Part shown: positions 33,101 to 40,400 of the stretch, one piece after another
How the letters are laid out: each line of letters opens with the position of its first letter
Position numbering within the stretch: the stretch's first letter is position 1
Source: Akkermansia sp.
GTDB lineage: Bacteria; Verrucomicrobiota; Verrucomicrobiia; Verrucomicrobiales; Akkermansiaceae
Reading direction: 5' to 3'
Assembly (NCBI GenBank): GCA_017558555.1
Contig: JAFYUJ010000049.1
Span: 1 to 49,236, forward strand
DNA length: 49,236 nt
Notes under the pieces: generated by a model
Databases searched by the model: none
Told to the model about the DNA's origin: nothing
What the model saw: only the letters and a program-made list of their open reading frames with translations
Translations under genes and position numbers: made by a program

Positions 33101-34623
33101 CATGGTGGCGCACAATGTTGCTCAGCCTGGTGTGCTGTGGTGCTTCCTGGGGGCTGCTGCCCGGTGAGGTGGCTGTGGTGTACAATGCAAACTCACCGCT
33201 CAGCTGCAAGGCGATGCAGCATTATTGCCGGTTGCGGGGAATTAAGCCGCACCAATGCATCCCCTTGCAGGATGTCGCAGCCGGAGAAATCAGTCGCGGA
33301 GATTTTGATATCAAGATACGCATGGCCCTCTTGCTCGCGGGAAGAGAACGTGGCCTTAATTGGCCGTGTGGCCCTGCACACGGGAGCCAAACGATGCGAG
33401 CCATGGTACTCATGCCGGATCTGCCCCTGCGCATCAAAGAAGAAATCGGGCTGAACGGGAAGCATCCCGGCCAGGTGCCGAACAATGCGGCTTCTGTGGA
33501 TTCTGAACTCATGCTGCTGGGGGCAGAATATCCCCGCGACAAGTTTGGCCGCAATGCCTTTTTCAGGGCGAATCAAACGCTGGAATCTGCCCGTCCGCGT
33601 GTGATGTCCGTGTGCCGTATTGATGCCCCCACGGAGGAAGCCGTCTTCCGCATGATGAATGATGCGGTGAAGGTTGAGCGTACGGGATTGCAGGGGTGGG
33701 TTGTGGTGGACCAGGGGGGGCCCTATCCCGAAGGTGATAAATGGATGGAAGGTGTGGCCAAACAAGCCAGACAAGCTCATCGCCCCCTCTTTCATGAAAC
33801 ATCCCGCCACACGCTGGCAGAGGCGTTCCCCCTCATGCGTGATACCGCGGTGTATGTCGGTTGGTATGCCAATCCCCCCAATGGCCCGTTCCGCAAAACA
33901 GCCCCGGCAGAGTTTAAGTTTGCTCCCGGGGCCATTGCCTTTCATTTGCATTCCTACAGCGCCACCGGTATCAAGACTGCGGATTCCTGGGTGGGCGCTT
34001 TGTTGCAGCGTGGGGCCGCGGTGACGGCCGGCAATGTGGCCGAGCCCATGCTGGGTACATGCCTGTATTACGATGTGTTTTACGAGCGCTTGCAGGCCGG
34101 GTATACTGTGGCGGAAGCCGCGCTCATGGCCACCCCCGTGGTATCTTGGCAGGGCATCGTGTTGGGGGACCCTCTTTACCGCCCTTACGCCAGGAGGGTG
34201 CGCCCGCTGCGTGGGGATGTGTATGCCGAATGGCAGGAGGCCTGCCGCCGTATGGCGGGGGATGACGCCAGACTTTGCAGTCTGGTAGAAAGCAAGCTCT
34301 CTGCACCCCGGGGAGCATTGTGGTCGGAATTGTATGCGTGGTTTTGTGCCAATCGGAATGAATCAGCGCGTGCTGCCGCTTATTTTGCCGCTGCGGCAGA
34401 ACGGTATGGCCTGGAGTCGGATATCATCCGCACACGCCTTCTGGAAGCCACATGCCTTTTTGCTGTCGGTCATAAAACACGCTCGGAATCGATTCTTCGC
34501 GGCTTGGCTACGCGCTACGAATCGTCTCCCTACGCGCCGGCCATTCGCCAGTCTCTCAATACCCTCTTCCCTCCGCCACCACCGCCCAAACCTCAACAAA
34601 ATCAACAAACGCCAACTAAATAA
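33097..34623 (+). CDS. TIGR03790-family secreted protein of unknown function
   Basis: The 508-aa protein has a signal peptide (about 1-19, MTWWRTMLLSLVCCGASWG). The following region carries family-like segments: LPGEVAVVYNANSPLS, YCRLRGIKPHQCIPL, LMPDLPLRIKEE, NNAASVDSELMLLG and VGWYANPPNGPF. I recall this family as Verrucomicrobia-rich and uncharacterised. The last ~130 residues are helical repeats, ending in a poly-Pro/Gln tail. Translation is coupled to the MBL hydrolase through an ATGA overlap, which hints at a joint role. The start codon choice rests on that overlap. Confidence 0.8.
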   Translation: MTWWRTMLLSLVCCGASWGLLPGEVAVVYNANSPLSCKAMQHYCRLRGIKPHQCIPLQDVAAGEISRGDFDIKIRMALLLAGRERGLNWPCGPAHGSQTMRAMVLMPDLPLRIKEEIGLNGKHPGQVPNNAASVDSELMLLGAEYPRDKFGRNAFFRANQTLESARPRVMSVCRIDAPTEEAVFRMMNDAVKVERTGLQGWVVVDQGGPYPEGDKWMEGVAKQARQAHRPLFHETSRHTLAEAFPLMRDTAVYVGWYANPPNGPFRKTAPAEFKFAPGAIAFHLHSYSATGIKTADSWVGALLQRGAAVTAGNVAEPMLGTCLYYDVFYERLQAGYTVAEAALMATPVVSWQGIVLGDPLYRPYARRVRPLRGDVYAEWQEACRRMAGDDARLCSLVESKLSAPRGALWSELYAWFCANRNESARAAAYFAAAAERYGLESDIIRTRLLEATCLFAVGHKTRSESILRGLATRYESSPYAPAIRQSLNTLFPPPPPPKPQQNQQTPTK

Positions 34624-34629
34624 CGGCGC

Positions 34630-34701
34630 TAGCCCCGGCGGGAATCGAACCCACATTTGCCCTTTAGGAGAGGGCCGTTCTATCCATTGAACTACGAGGC
34701 C
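34630..34701 (-). tRNA. tRNA-Arg (anticodon CCT)
   Basis: A full cloverleaf folds from the minus strand. The acceptor GGCCTCG pairs with CGGGGCT (two wobble pairs), the D arm is GTTC/GAAC, the anticodon stem is GCCCT/AGGGC with loop CTCCTAA, and the T arm is GTGGG-TTCGATT-CCCGC. The anticodon CCT is at 34666-34668 and reads AGG codons. CCA is not encoded. It converges with the TIGR03790 gene, 6 nt away. Confidence 0.95.
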
Positions 34702-34715
34702 TCAGGCGCGCGCCT

Positions 34716-34744
34716 ATTAGACACTATTTTTCCTCCCTTAGCAA
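34716..34744 (-). promoter_or_regulatory. tRNA-Arg promoter
   Basis: TTGCTA (34739-34744), a 17-bp spacer and TCTAAT (34716-34721) on the minus strand. A GGCGCGCGCC palindrome lies between the -10 box and the tRNA 5' end. Confidence 0.5.
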
Positions 34745-34766
34745 GCACAAAACGAAGCTTGTGCGC

Positions 34767-34997
34767 TTATCGGAGCCGCTTGAGAAGGCATTTGATGCCT
34801 GCATACAGCAGCCGGAGCAAGGGTAACAGCATCAATACAAGAAAGCTGATACCATAAAGATAGTACAGCAGGATGTAGTGCTCGCGCCATTCGGGGTGCT
34901 TGAGCGGGCAGGATGCTGCACTGTAGCCCCAGTAGGTGGCTTGGTGGCAGGTAAACAGCACGGCCAGCAGGTACAGACAGACGAGGAAGATTTTCAT
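34767..34997 (-). CDS. Small two-helix membrane protein of unknown function
   Basis: The 76-aa protein has two hydrophobic helices (about 2-20 and 42-66) separated by a loop with CPLKHPEWREH, and a basic C-terminus (KCLLKRLR). Unknown function. The start MKIFLVCLYLLAV at 34997 is preferred over the ATG 10 codons upstream, because it places the first helix at the N-terminus as usual. It may encode a lipoprotein-like or small integral protein, but no lipobox is present. Confidence 0.6.
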   Translation of the reverse strand: MKIFLVCLYLLAVLFTCHQATYWGYSAASCPLKHPEWREHYILLYYLYGISFLVLMLLPLLRLLYAGIKCLLKRLR

Positions 34998-35011
34998 GCG
35001 TGTATAGTGGG

Positions 35012-35048
35012 GAGAGAAAAGAGCCACACTCTTGCGGAATGTGGCTCT
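35012..35048 (-). terminator. Rho-independent terminator of the tail-specific protease gene
   Basis: On the minus strand AGAGCCACA and TGTGGCTCT form a perfect 9-bp stem with an 11-nt loop, followed by TTTCTC. Confidence 0.85.
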
Positions 35049-35071
35049 GGCTTGAGAATGGTTTGCCGGAC

Positions 35072-37288
35072 TCAGCGGAGCTGAATCATGTCCTTGACGA
35101 TGTGGAGAGATTCGCGGACAATCGGGTCGAGGTTGGAGGGATAATCCAAATCGTCTTCCAGTTCATCCTCGGGATCCTCTGCGTGGTCCATGAACTCTTC
35201 TTCATCTTCCTTGGTAGCCAAGGGCAAGGTTTTGGCCTTTACGTCACCGAGATTCAGGCGATAGATGGTGAGGTTTTTCTTATCTTCCTCTTCCATCTTT
35301 GCGTAGCGGGTCTTGCGTTCAGCATCGCTGGCCTTCTTGAAGTTCTGGAGCTCTTCGTTCACTGCCTTGCGCTTGTCCTTGTTGAGGTAGACGATGTTTT
35401 CGTCTGTCAGGCGGCGGCGATAAGCACTGTACCAGAGATTGTTTTGCAAATCCTTGTCGGCGGCTACGCGGGCAGCGCTCTGTTCTTTGAGTTTGGGCAG
35501 GATGCGGCTGATGCGGGGGTCTGCCACATAGCCATAAGCTGCGGGGATTTCATCGTATGCCATGGCGTAATCCTGTTCACCTTCACCCAGCTGGAAGCCG
35601 GCTGTGGCGGTGGGCAGCGGAATATCGCTTTCCACACCCTTGAGCTGGGTGGAGGCGCCATTGATGCGGTAGAACTTTTGCACGGTCACCTTAATCATGC
35701 CGCAGCCCTCGCGAGAGGAGAAATAGGGCATGAAATCTGCCAGTCCGCGGGGAACCTGTACCGTGCCCTTACCGAAGGTGGCGACATCGCCCACCACGAC
35801 AGCGCGACCATAATCGCGCATGGCTCCGGCAAAGATTTCGGATGCAGAGGCGCTCATGCGGTTGATGATGACAACCATCTCACCATTGAAGATGGGACGC
35901 CCGCTTACGGTCAGTTTTTCTACATGGCCACGGGAGTCCTTCACCTGTACCACGGGGCCGGCTCCGGTGAAGAAGCCCACCATTTTGCGCACTTCATCCA
36001 GCGAACCACCGCCGTTGAAGCGCAAATCCAGCACAAGACCACGCACGCCTTCGTCAATCATGCGGCGCAGAATCTTCTTCACGTCGGCAGCGCAGTGGAT
36101 GTCGCCATCATCCAAATCCACGTAGAACGACGGCAGGGTAAGAATGCCCAATCGGGTGACATTGCCCTTGGCATCCTTCATATCGACAATCTTGCCGCTG
36201 GCAAGGGATTCGGACATGGGAACTTCATCGCGCACAATGGTGATGATTTTTTCTTCACCACTGTCGGCGCTTTGCACACGCAGCTTGACGGGGTTGCCTT
36301 TCTTGCCGCGGATGAGATCCACCACCTTGTCAATGCTCATGAACATGATATCGGTCCATTCGTCATCACCATTGGTGGCTACGGCAACAATGTGGTCGCC
36401 CAGTTTCAGCTGGCCATTCTTGGCAGCAGGCCCACCTTTCACGATACCCTCAATCTTGGTGGAACCATCATCATCTTCGCGCAGCTGCGCGCCGATGCCT
36501 ACGATGGAAGCCTTGATGGCATCCTTGAAGCGCTGCTCCTCGCGGGCTCCCATGTAGTCGCTGTGCGGGTCATACACATGGGCCACAGCGTTGAGCAGGT
36601 GTGATACCATGTCCTCCAGGTCTGATTCCTGGATTTCGCAGCGCTGGCGCTTCAGACGAGCCAGAATTTTGTCGGCCACGGGGCCTTCTTTGGCATTGGG
36701 GTCGGGTTTGCCTTTTTCTTTGGCCAGACGGGCCACATTTTCACGGCGTACCACTTCGGTGAGCAGCATGTCTTCCACCTGGTCACGCCATACCTGATCC
36801 AATTCTGCGGTGTTTTTGGAGTGGGGAAGCTTGCGGCGGGAACGGGCGATTGTTTTGTCGGAATCAAATGCCGGCATGTTGCTCTTATACTGCTGAAGCA
36901 GCTTTTCAGCCTGCTCGATGCGGAACAAAGCGCGAGTGCTGTATTCGGTGTACAATTCCTTGGCCAGTTGGGTTGTTTCTCCTACCAGCAGGTAGTCGCC
37001 AAACTGGGATGCATATTTTGCTTTCAGACTGTCAACATCTTCCTGGGTGAAGTAGAGATGATGCGGGTCAAGCAGTTGCAGGTAGCATTCCAGAAATTTG
37101 TCGTACATCTCTCTCGAAAAACGTGTGCGAGAGAAGTGGGAGTTCTGTAATACGAGAGAGAATTGTTTGCCGATTAAATCATAATCCGGAGCAGCGTTGC
37201 TGCTGCCTGTGCATGATGCAAGAATGGCCGTTGTTGCAACCAGCATGGAGCCCAGTCGGCGACTCCATTGTGAAAGTGTGTTCTTCAT
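35072..37288 (-). CDS. prc: Carboxy-terminal (tail-specific) processing protease, S41 family
   Basis: This is a periplasmic serine protease that trims or degrades proteins by their C-terminus. The 738-aa protein begins with a lipoprotein-type signal (LASC at Cys26). A long helical N-terminal domain (about 35-235) precedes a PDZ domain (about 255-345, IGAQLREDDDG...GPAAKNGQLKLGDHIVAV). The S41 core carries LVLDLRFNGGGSLDE, NRMSASASEIFAGAMRDYG (Ser481) and FGKG (Lys507), giving the Ser/Lys dyad of E. coli Prc. A C-terminal DUF3340-like region ends the protein. Full length compared with Prc (about 680 aa). Confidence 0.95.
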   Translation of the reverse strand: MKNTLSQWSRRLGSMLVATTAILASCTGSSNAAPDYDLIGKQFSLVLQNSHFSRTRFSREMYDKFLECYLQLLDPHHLYFTQEDVDSLKAKYASQFGDYLLVGETTQLAKELYTEYSTRALFRIEQAEKLLQQYKSNMPAFDSDKTIARSRRKLPHSKNTAELDQVWRDQVEDMLLTEVVRRENVARLAKEKGKPDPNAKEGPVADKILARLKRQRCEIQESDLEDMVSHLLNAVAHVYDPHSDYMGAREEQRFKDAIKASIVGIGAQLREDDDGSTKIEGIVKGGPAAKNGQLKLGDHIVAVATNGDDEWTDIMFMSIDKVVDLIRGKKGNPVKLRVQSADSGEEKIITIVRDEVPMSESLASGKIVDMKDAKGNVTRLGILTLPSFYVDLDDGDIHCAADVKKILRRMIDEGVRGLVLDLRFNGGGSLDEVRKMVGFFTGAGPVVQVKDSRGHVEKLTVSGRPIFNGEMVVIINRMSASASEIFAGAMRDYGRAVVVGDVATFGKGTVQVPRGLADFMPYFSSREGCGMIKVTVQKFYRINGASTQLKGVESDIPLPTATAGFQLGEGEQDYAMAYDEIPAAYGYVADPRISRILPKLKEQSAARVAADKDLQNNLWYSAYRRRLTDENIVYLNKDKRKAVNEELQNFKKASDAERKTRYAKMEEEDKKNLTIYRLNLGDVKAKTLPLATKEDEEEFMDHAEDPEDELEDDLDYPSNLDPIVRESLHIVKDMIQLR

Positions 37289-37361
37289 TCTATTGTCTTT
37301 TTTGGGGAAAATCGTGCAGATTCGTGTATGGGTGAATGTGCCTGTGTGTATTGATACGTGT

Positions 37362-37416
37362 CCCCGTGCGCCATCTTATCATTCTGCGTGCAGAATGGCA
37401 GATTATCACACGGGGT
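37362..37416. other. Long imperfect hairpin upstream of the tail-specific protease gene
   Basis: The outer arms CCCCGTG and CACGGGG, a middle ATCT/AGAT pair and a perfect inner CATTCTGC-gt-GCAGAATG (37380-37397) form one ~55-nt imperfect stem. It lies between the OrfA-like gene and the protease gene, so it would be in the 5' leader of the latter or the 3' end of the former. No T-run follows, so it is not a typical terminator. Confidence 0.45.
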
Positions 37417-37444
37417 AAAGCTCCGAGGTGCGGAGTGGCGCGTG

Positions 37445-37852
37445 TCAGTCGTTCTTTTTGCCTCGGCGCGGTGTGCGGTTTTTGACCAGCTTGTATCCAA
37501 GCTGCTCGGCCATGGTGGCGAGCATCGCTTCCATCGCGCTCAACTTGGCCTGGGTGTCGCGAAGAGAATTCTCCAGGTGAGAGGCCTTGATTTTGGCATT
37601 GCGCTTCTCGCGCCGCACACCTTGCAAATCAGATGCCACTTTTTCGGGGTTGTCCTTAATTTTTTTGCGGCCTTTGGGCTGCGGTTGGAAACGGGCTTTG
37701 ACTGCATCTTCCGCCTGACGCTTCCACAAGGAAATGAGTGTGGCTGCTACGTTTTTCTCTTTGGCGATTTGTTGGATGGAAATACGGGGGTTGGCAATGG
37801 CGCGGATGATTTCCATCTTGAACTCAGGCGAATAAGTGGAGCGTGTCTTCAT
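37445..37852 (-). CDS. Orphan IS3/IS911 OrfA-like helix-turn-helix protein
   Basis: The 135-aa protein starts MKTRSTYSPEFKMEIIRAI and contains an HTH_Tnp_1-type domain (about 5-55, SIQQIAKEKNVAATLISLWKRQ). A basic segment (KGRKKIKDNPEK) and a Leu/Met-rich coiled coil (about 80-120) follow, then a basic tail. IS3-family OrfA proteins look like this, but no OrfB integrase, no slippery frameshift site and no flanking inverted repeats or target duplications are visible. It may be a domesticated regulator. The 49-codon upstream extension crosses the promoter and is rejected. Confidence 0.8.
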   Translation of the reverse strand: MKTRSTYSPEFKMEIIRAIANPRISIQQIAKEKNVAATLISLWKRQAEDAVKARFQPQPKGRKKIKDNPEKVASDLQGVRREKRNAKIKASHLENSLRDTQAKLSAMEAMLATMAEQLGYKLVKNRTPRRGKKND

Positions 37853-37855
37853 GGC

Positions 37856-37944
37856 ATACGTATTCAGAATATGAATACATATAATACTTTTTGATGTGAG
37901 AATGCAAGCATATTTTTGAACAGTAGAACAAAAAATATACGTAT
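37856..37944. promoter_or_regulatory. Possible autoregulatory operator region of the OrfA-like gene
   Basis: A perfect 7-5-7 inverted repeat GTATTCA-N5-TGAATAC (37860-37878) lies between the -10 box and the start codon. Two copies of the palindrome ATACGTAT (37856-37863 and 37937-37944) flank the promoter. Binding of the HTH protein to its own operator is a natural hypothesis. Confidence 0.45.
37879..37907 (-). promoter_or_regulatory. Promoter of the OrfA-like gene
   Basis: TTGCAT (37902-37907), a 17-bp spacer and TTATAT (37879-37884) on the minus strand, in a markedly AT-rich stretch. Confidence 0.5.
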
Positions 37945-37952
37945 GAGCAAAT

Positions 37953-37980
37953 AAAGCGTTATGATGTGTCATAACGCTTT
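37953..37980 (-). terminator. Hairpin terminator of thiE-thiM
   Basis: A perfect 12-bp stem, AAAGCGTTATGA with TCATAACGCTTT and a 4-nt loop, lies 30 nt after the thiM stop. The T-run is short (TTTATTTG), so termination may be partial. Confidence 0.65.
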
Positions 37981-38010
37981 GCCGATGGAATGGAATCATG
38001 AATAAATTGT

Positions 38011-38826
38011 TCAGCTTGATAGCGCGCCCAATTGTGCGCGTTTCAGGATATCTTCCGGGGTGATGTCATCCAACGCATCCAGGATGGCCGGCACGAGGCT
38101 GCCGGGGTGCGGTGCTCGAGCCACGGCTACATCACCGCATACACCCAAGATGGCTGCTGTGGACAGTGCTGCATGCAGGGGCGTTTCTGCCACGGCAGAG
38201 CAGGCTGCCGCCAGGGCCCCCATGGCACAGCCCATGCCAGTCACGCGAGTCATCAGTTCGTGCCCATTGTCGCAGGTGTAGGTGGTGGTGCCATCGGTGA
38301 TATAATCAGTCTTGCCGGTGACCAACACGGTGGATGTGGTGCGCTGCGCCAGGATGCGGGCTGCGTCCAGGGCATCGGTGCTGTCTGCGCTGCTTTCCGG
38401 GCCACGGCAGGCCGCGGCATGTACTCCGGCCAGAGCCATGATTTCTGAGGCGTTGCCGCGAATCATGGCGGGAGGCGTAGCCAGCAGCTTGTGGCACACC
38501 TCTGTGCGGTAGCGCAGCAAGCCCACAGCTACGGGATCCATCACCCAGGGGACTCCGGCTTCTGCTGCCGTATGGACGGCTGTGTCCATGAGCGCTGCTT
38601 GCGCAGTACTCACGGTACCCAGGTTAATCAGCAGGGCGTTGGTGCAGCTCTGCAAGATGTCCCGGATTTCTTCTTCCTGGTTGAGCATGACAGGTACGCC
38701 CCCCACGGCCAGCAGGAGATTGGCCGTGAAGTTCTGCACCACACTGTTGGTCAGGCAGAGAACCAGCGGGCGCCTGGTGCGGAGACGCTCCAGCACCTTG
38801 GCTGCGATTTCAGCGGGCGTGTTCAT
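38011..38826 (-). CDS. thiM: Hydroxyethylthiazole kinase
   Basis: ThiM phosphorylates salvaged hydroxyethylthiazole. The 271-aa protein has LCLTNSVVQNFTANLLLAVGGVPVML, LINLGTVS, PWVMDPVAVG, IRGNASEIMAL and the anion-hole/catalytic MTRVTGMGCAMGALAAA, with the active Cys in GMGC. It shares an ATGA overlap with thiE, so the pair is translationally coupled. Confidence 0.95.
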   Translation of the reverse strand: MNTPAEIAAKVLERLRTRRPLVLCLTNSVVQNFTANLLLAVGGVPVMLNQEEEIRDILQSCTNALLINLGTVSTAQAALMDTAVHTAAEAGVPWVMDPVAVGLLRYRTEVCHKLLATPPAMIRGNASEIMALAGVHAAACRGPESSADSTDALDAARILAQRTTSTVLVTGKTDYITDGTTTYTCDNGHELMTRVTGMGCAMGALAAACSAVAETPLHAALSTAAILGVCGDVAVARAPHPGSLVPAILDALDDITPEDILKRAQLGALSS

Positions 38827-39437
38827 AATAAATCTCTGGCGGCTTGTTCGGGGTCTTCGGCGGCGCAGATGTAGGAGACAATGGCCACGCCTGCCGCGTA
38901 TCCTGTGGCGCGCACGGCGGCCGTGCGTTCCTTATCCAGTCCGCCAATGGCCACGACGGGCAGGGGACTGGCAGAGGCGATGGCGTTCCATCCTTCCATG
39001 CCCACATCCTTGGCGGCATCTTTTTTCGTATTGGTGGGGAACACCGGCCCGCAGCCCACATAATCCACCAAGCTGGTATCCACGGCGGCCATTTCTTCTG
39101 CATTGGTCACGGAAAGCCCCAGTATCATATCCGGACCAATGCGGCGGCGAGCTTCTGCCACCGGGGTGTCACCCTGGCCCACGTGCAGACCATCTGCACC
39201 AATAGCCACTGCAAGTTCAACATTGTTGTTGATGATGAGCGGTACACCCACTTCTTTCAGATAAGCTTGCAAGGGCAGGATCTCTGCCAGCTGAGTCGCG
39301 TAGTCTTTGTTCACCGTGCGATATTGTACCACGGTGACGCCGCCTTGCACGGCCCGTTTGACCGTGTCAAGCAAACCGTAGCGGCATTTTTCAGATTCAT
39401 CCGTTACCAGATATAAATGGTAGTTGATTTTTTTCAT
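38823..39437 (-). CDS. thiE: Thiamine-phosphate synthase
   Basis: ThiE joins HMP pyrophosphate and thiazole phosphate to thiamine phosphate. The 204-aa barrel protein starts MKKINYHLYLVTDES and has VQGGVTVVQYRTVNKD (the usual Lys in the QxR motif is conserved as QYR), INNNVELAVAIGADGLHVGQGD, LGLSVTNAEE and the phosphate loop VVAIGGLDKE. It follows a strong promoter, with a leader of only ~28 nt that has no room for a TPP riboswitch. Confidence 0.94.
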   Translation of the reverse strand: MKKINYHLYLVTDESEKCRYGLLDTVKRAVQGGVTVVQYRTVNKDYATQLAEILPLQAYLKEVGVPLIINNNVELAVAIGADGLHVGQGDTPVAEARRRIGPDMILGLSVTNAEEMAAVDTSLVDYVGCGPVFPTNTKKDAAKDVGMEGWNAIASASPLPVVAIGGLDKERTAAVRATGYAAGVAIVSYICAAEDPEQAARDLL

Positions 39438-39471
39438 GATAAACCTGTGAGTTTGGTATGAGTTGTGGCTT

Positions 39472-39499
39472 ATTCTACGATGATTCCCCGGGATGTCAA
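39472..39499 (-). promoter_or_regulatory. thiE-thiM promoter
   Basis: Consensus TTGACA (39494-39499), a 16-bp spacer and TAGAAT (39472-39477) on the minus strand. The start codon is 34 nt from the -10 box. Confidence 0.7.
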
Positions 39500-39523
39500 C
39501 CGAAATCGCCCCCGTCCCGGAGA

Positions 39524-39566
39524 GAATAAAAACTCACCCTGCGCAAGTTCCGGCAGGGTGAGTTTT
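39524..39566 (-). terminator. Rho-independent terminator of the thioredoxin-like gene
   Basis: A 13-bp stem (AAACTCACCCTGC with GCAGGGTGAGTTT) with a 10-nt loop is followed by TTATTC on the minus strand. Confidence 0.85.
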
Positions 39567-39590
39567 GAATGAAGTTAGTCAGATGTGCAA

Positions 39591-40250
39591 TCAGAGCGCC
39601 AAATCGGCACCTGCGCCATTGTCATTGGCGGCTGTGTCAGAGTCAACAGACTTCTTGCTCTTCTTGGATTTCTTTTTCTTGCCTTTCTTGGCTTCGGCTT
39701 CCTTGCGCTTTTCGCGCTCAGCCTTCTTGGCTTCTTTCACCAGTTCCTTCCATCGGGTGAGAATGTCCTCACACTTGGATTTGCCGGATACGCTTTCAAG
39801 CACCGTGCCATCGCTCGTGACGGCCACGATGTTGGGAGTTCCGCCAGAGCCACCTGCGGGCACCTGTACCTTCCCGGCCGTCTCCGGGGTGATGACGGGG
39901 AACTTCATATCAGCTTTTTCAACCCAAGCTGTGGCGGCTTCGGTGTTGGGGTCACAGTTGAGCATGATGAGCTCGGCCCCTTTGCCCTTCATTTCTTTGT
40001 ACGCAGCATTATTGGACCCGGTGAGCACCACGCAGAATCCGCACTTGGAATGAGAGCGAAGGAAGAAGTAGACGGAAGCCTTCTTCTTGGGCTTTACTTT
40101 GCCGATATATTCAACCTCGTTGAGCATGTCCGGAATCGTCACGGCCTTTTCTGCCGTGGCTTCAGTTTCATCCTGTGCCATTGCGGGGGCATACACCAGC
40201 CCGGCCACCATGGCCAGAGCTCCGAGCATCATGAGTAGTTTTTTCATCAT
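39591..40250 (-). CDS. Secreted thioredoxin-fold protein with Lys-rich tail
   Basis: The 219-aa protein has a signal peptide (about 1-25, cut after AMA). A thioredoxin-like domain (about 40-165) has the redox motif CGFC (Cys70, Cys73) and a cis-Pro-type GGTPNI. The last ~50 residues are extremely Lys/Glu-rich (KAEREKRKEAEAKKGKKKKS) and probably disordered. A periplasmic disulfide or thiol role is likely, though the CGFC site differs from CGPC/CPHC of characterised enzymes. Monocistronic, with its own promoter and terminator. Confidence 0.83.
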   Translation of the reverse strand: MMKKLLMMLGALAMVAGLVYAPAMAQDETEATAEKAVTIPDMLNEVEYIGKVKPKKKASVYFFLRSHSKCGFCVVLTGSNNAAYKEMKGKGAELIMLNCDPNTEAATAWVEKADMKFPVITPETAGKVQVPAGGSGGTPNIVAVTSDGTVLESVSGKSKCEDILTRWKELVKEAKKAEREKRKEAEAKKGKKKKSKKSKKSVDSDTAANDNGAGADLAL

Positions 40251-40292
40251 AAGAATGGTGGCGCGGTGGTTTGAGCCGCAACCGGGTGCGGA

Positions 40293-40321
40293 AGTCTACT
40301 TTATATTGAGTCTTATGGCAA
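40293..40321 (-). promoter_or_regulatory. Promoter of the thioredoxin-like gene
   Basis: TTGCCA (40316-40321), a 17-bp spacer and TAGACT (40293-40298) on the minus strand. The leader would be about 40 nt. Confidence 0.5.
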
Positions 40322-40363
40322 GCCCAATCTTTCGAGCCGGAGACGAGCCTCTTTTTTTTGAGC

Positions 40364-40391
40364 TTGAAAATGTTTGTCTTCGCTATAAAAT
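40364..40391 (+). promoter_or_regulatory. Promoter of the GH20 gene, short or no leader
   Basis: TTGAAA (40364-40369), a 16-bp spacer and TAAAAT (40386-40391), 9 nt before a GTG start. Another reading takes TATAAA (40384-40389) as the -10 box. Confidence 0.45.
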
Positions 40392-40400
40392 AGGGTGGTT

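Noticed and set aside
37289..37950. Complete IS3-family insertion sequence
   Set aside because: Only an OrfA-like gene is seen. OrfB, terminal inverted repeats and target duplications are missing.
39438..39500. TPP riboswitch before thiE
   Set aside because: No conserved aptamer motifs, and the promoter leaves too little leader.
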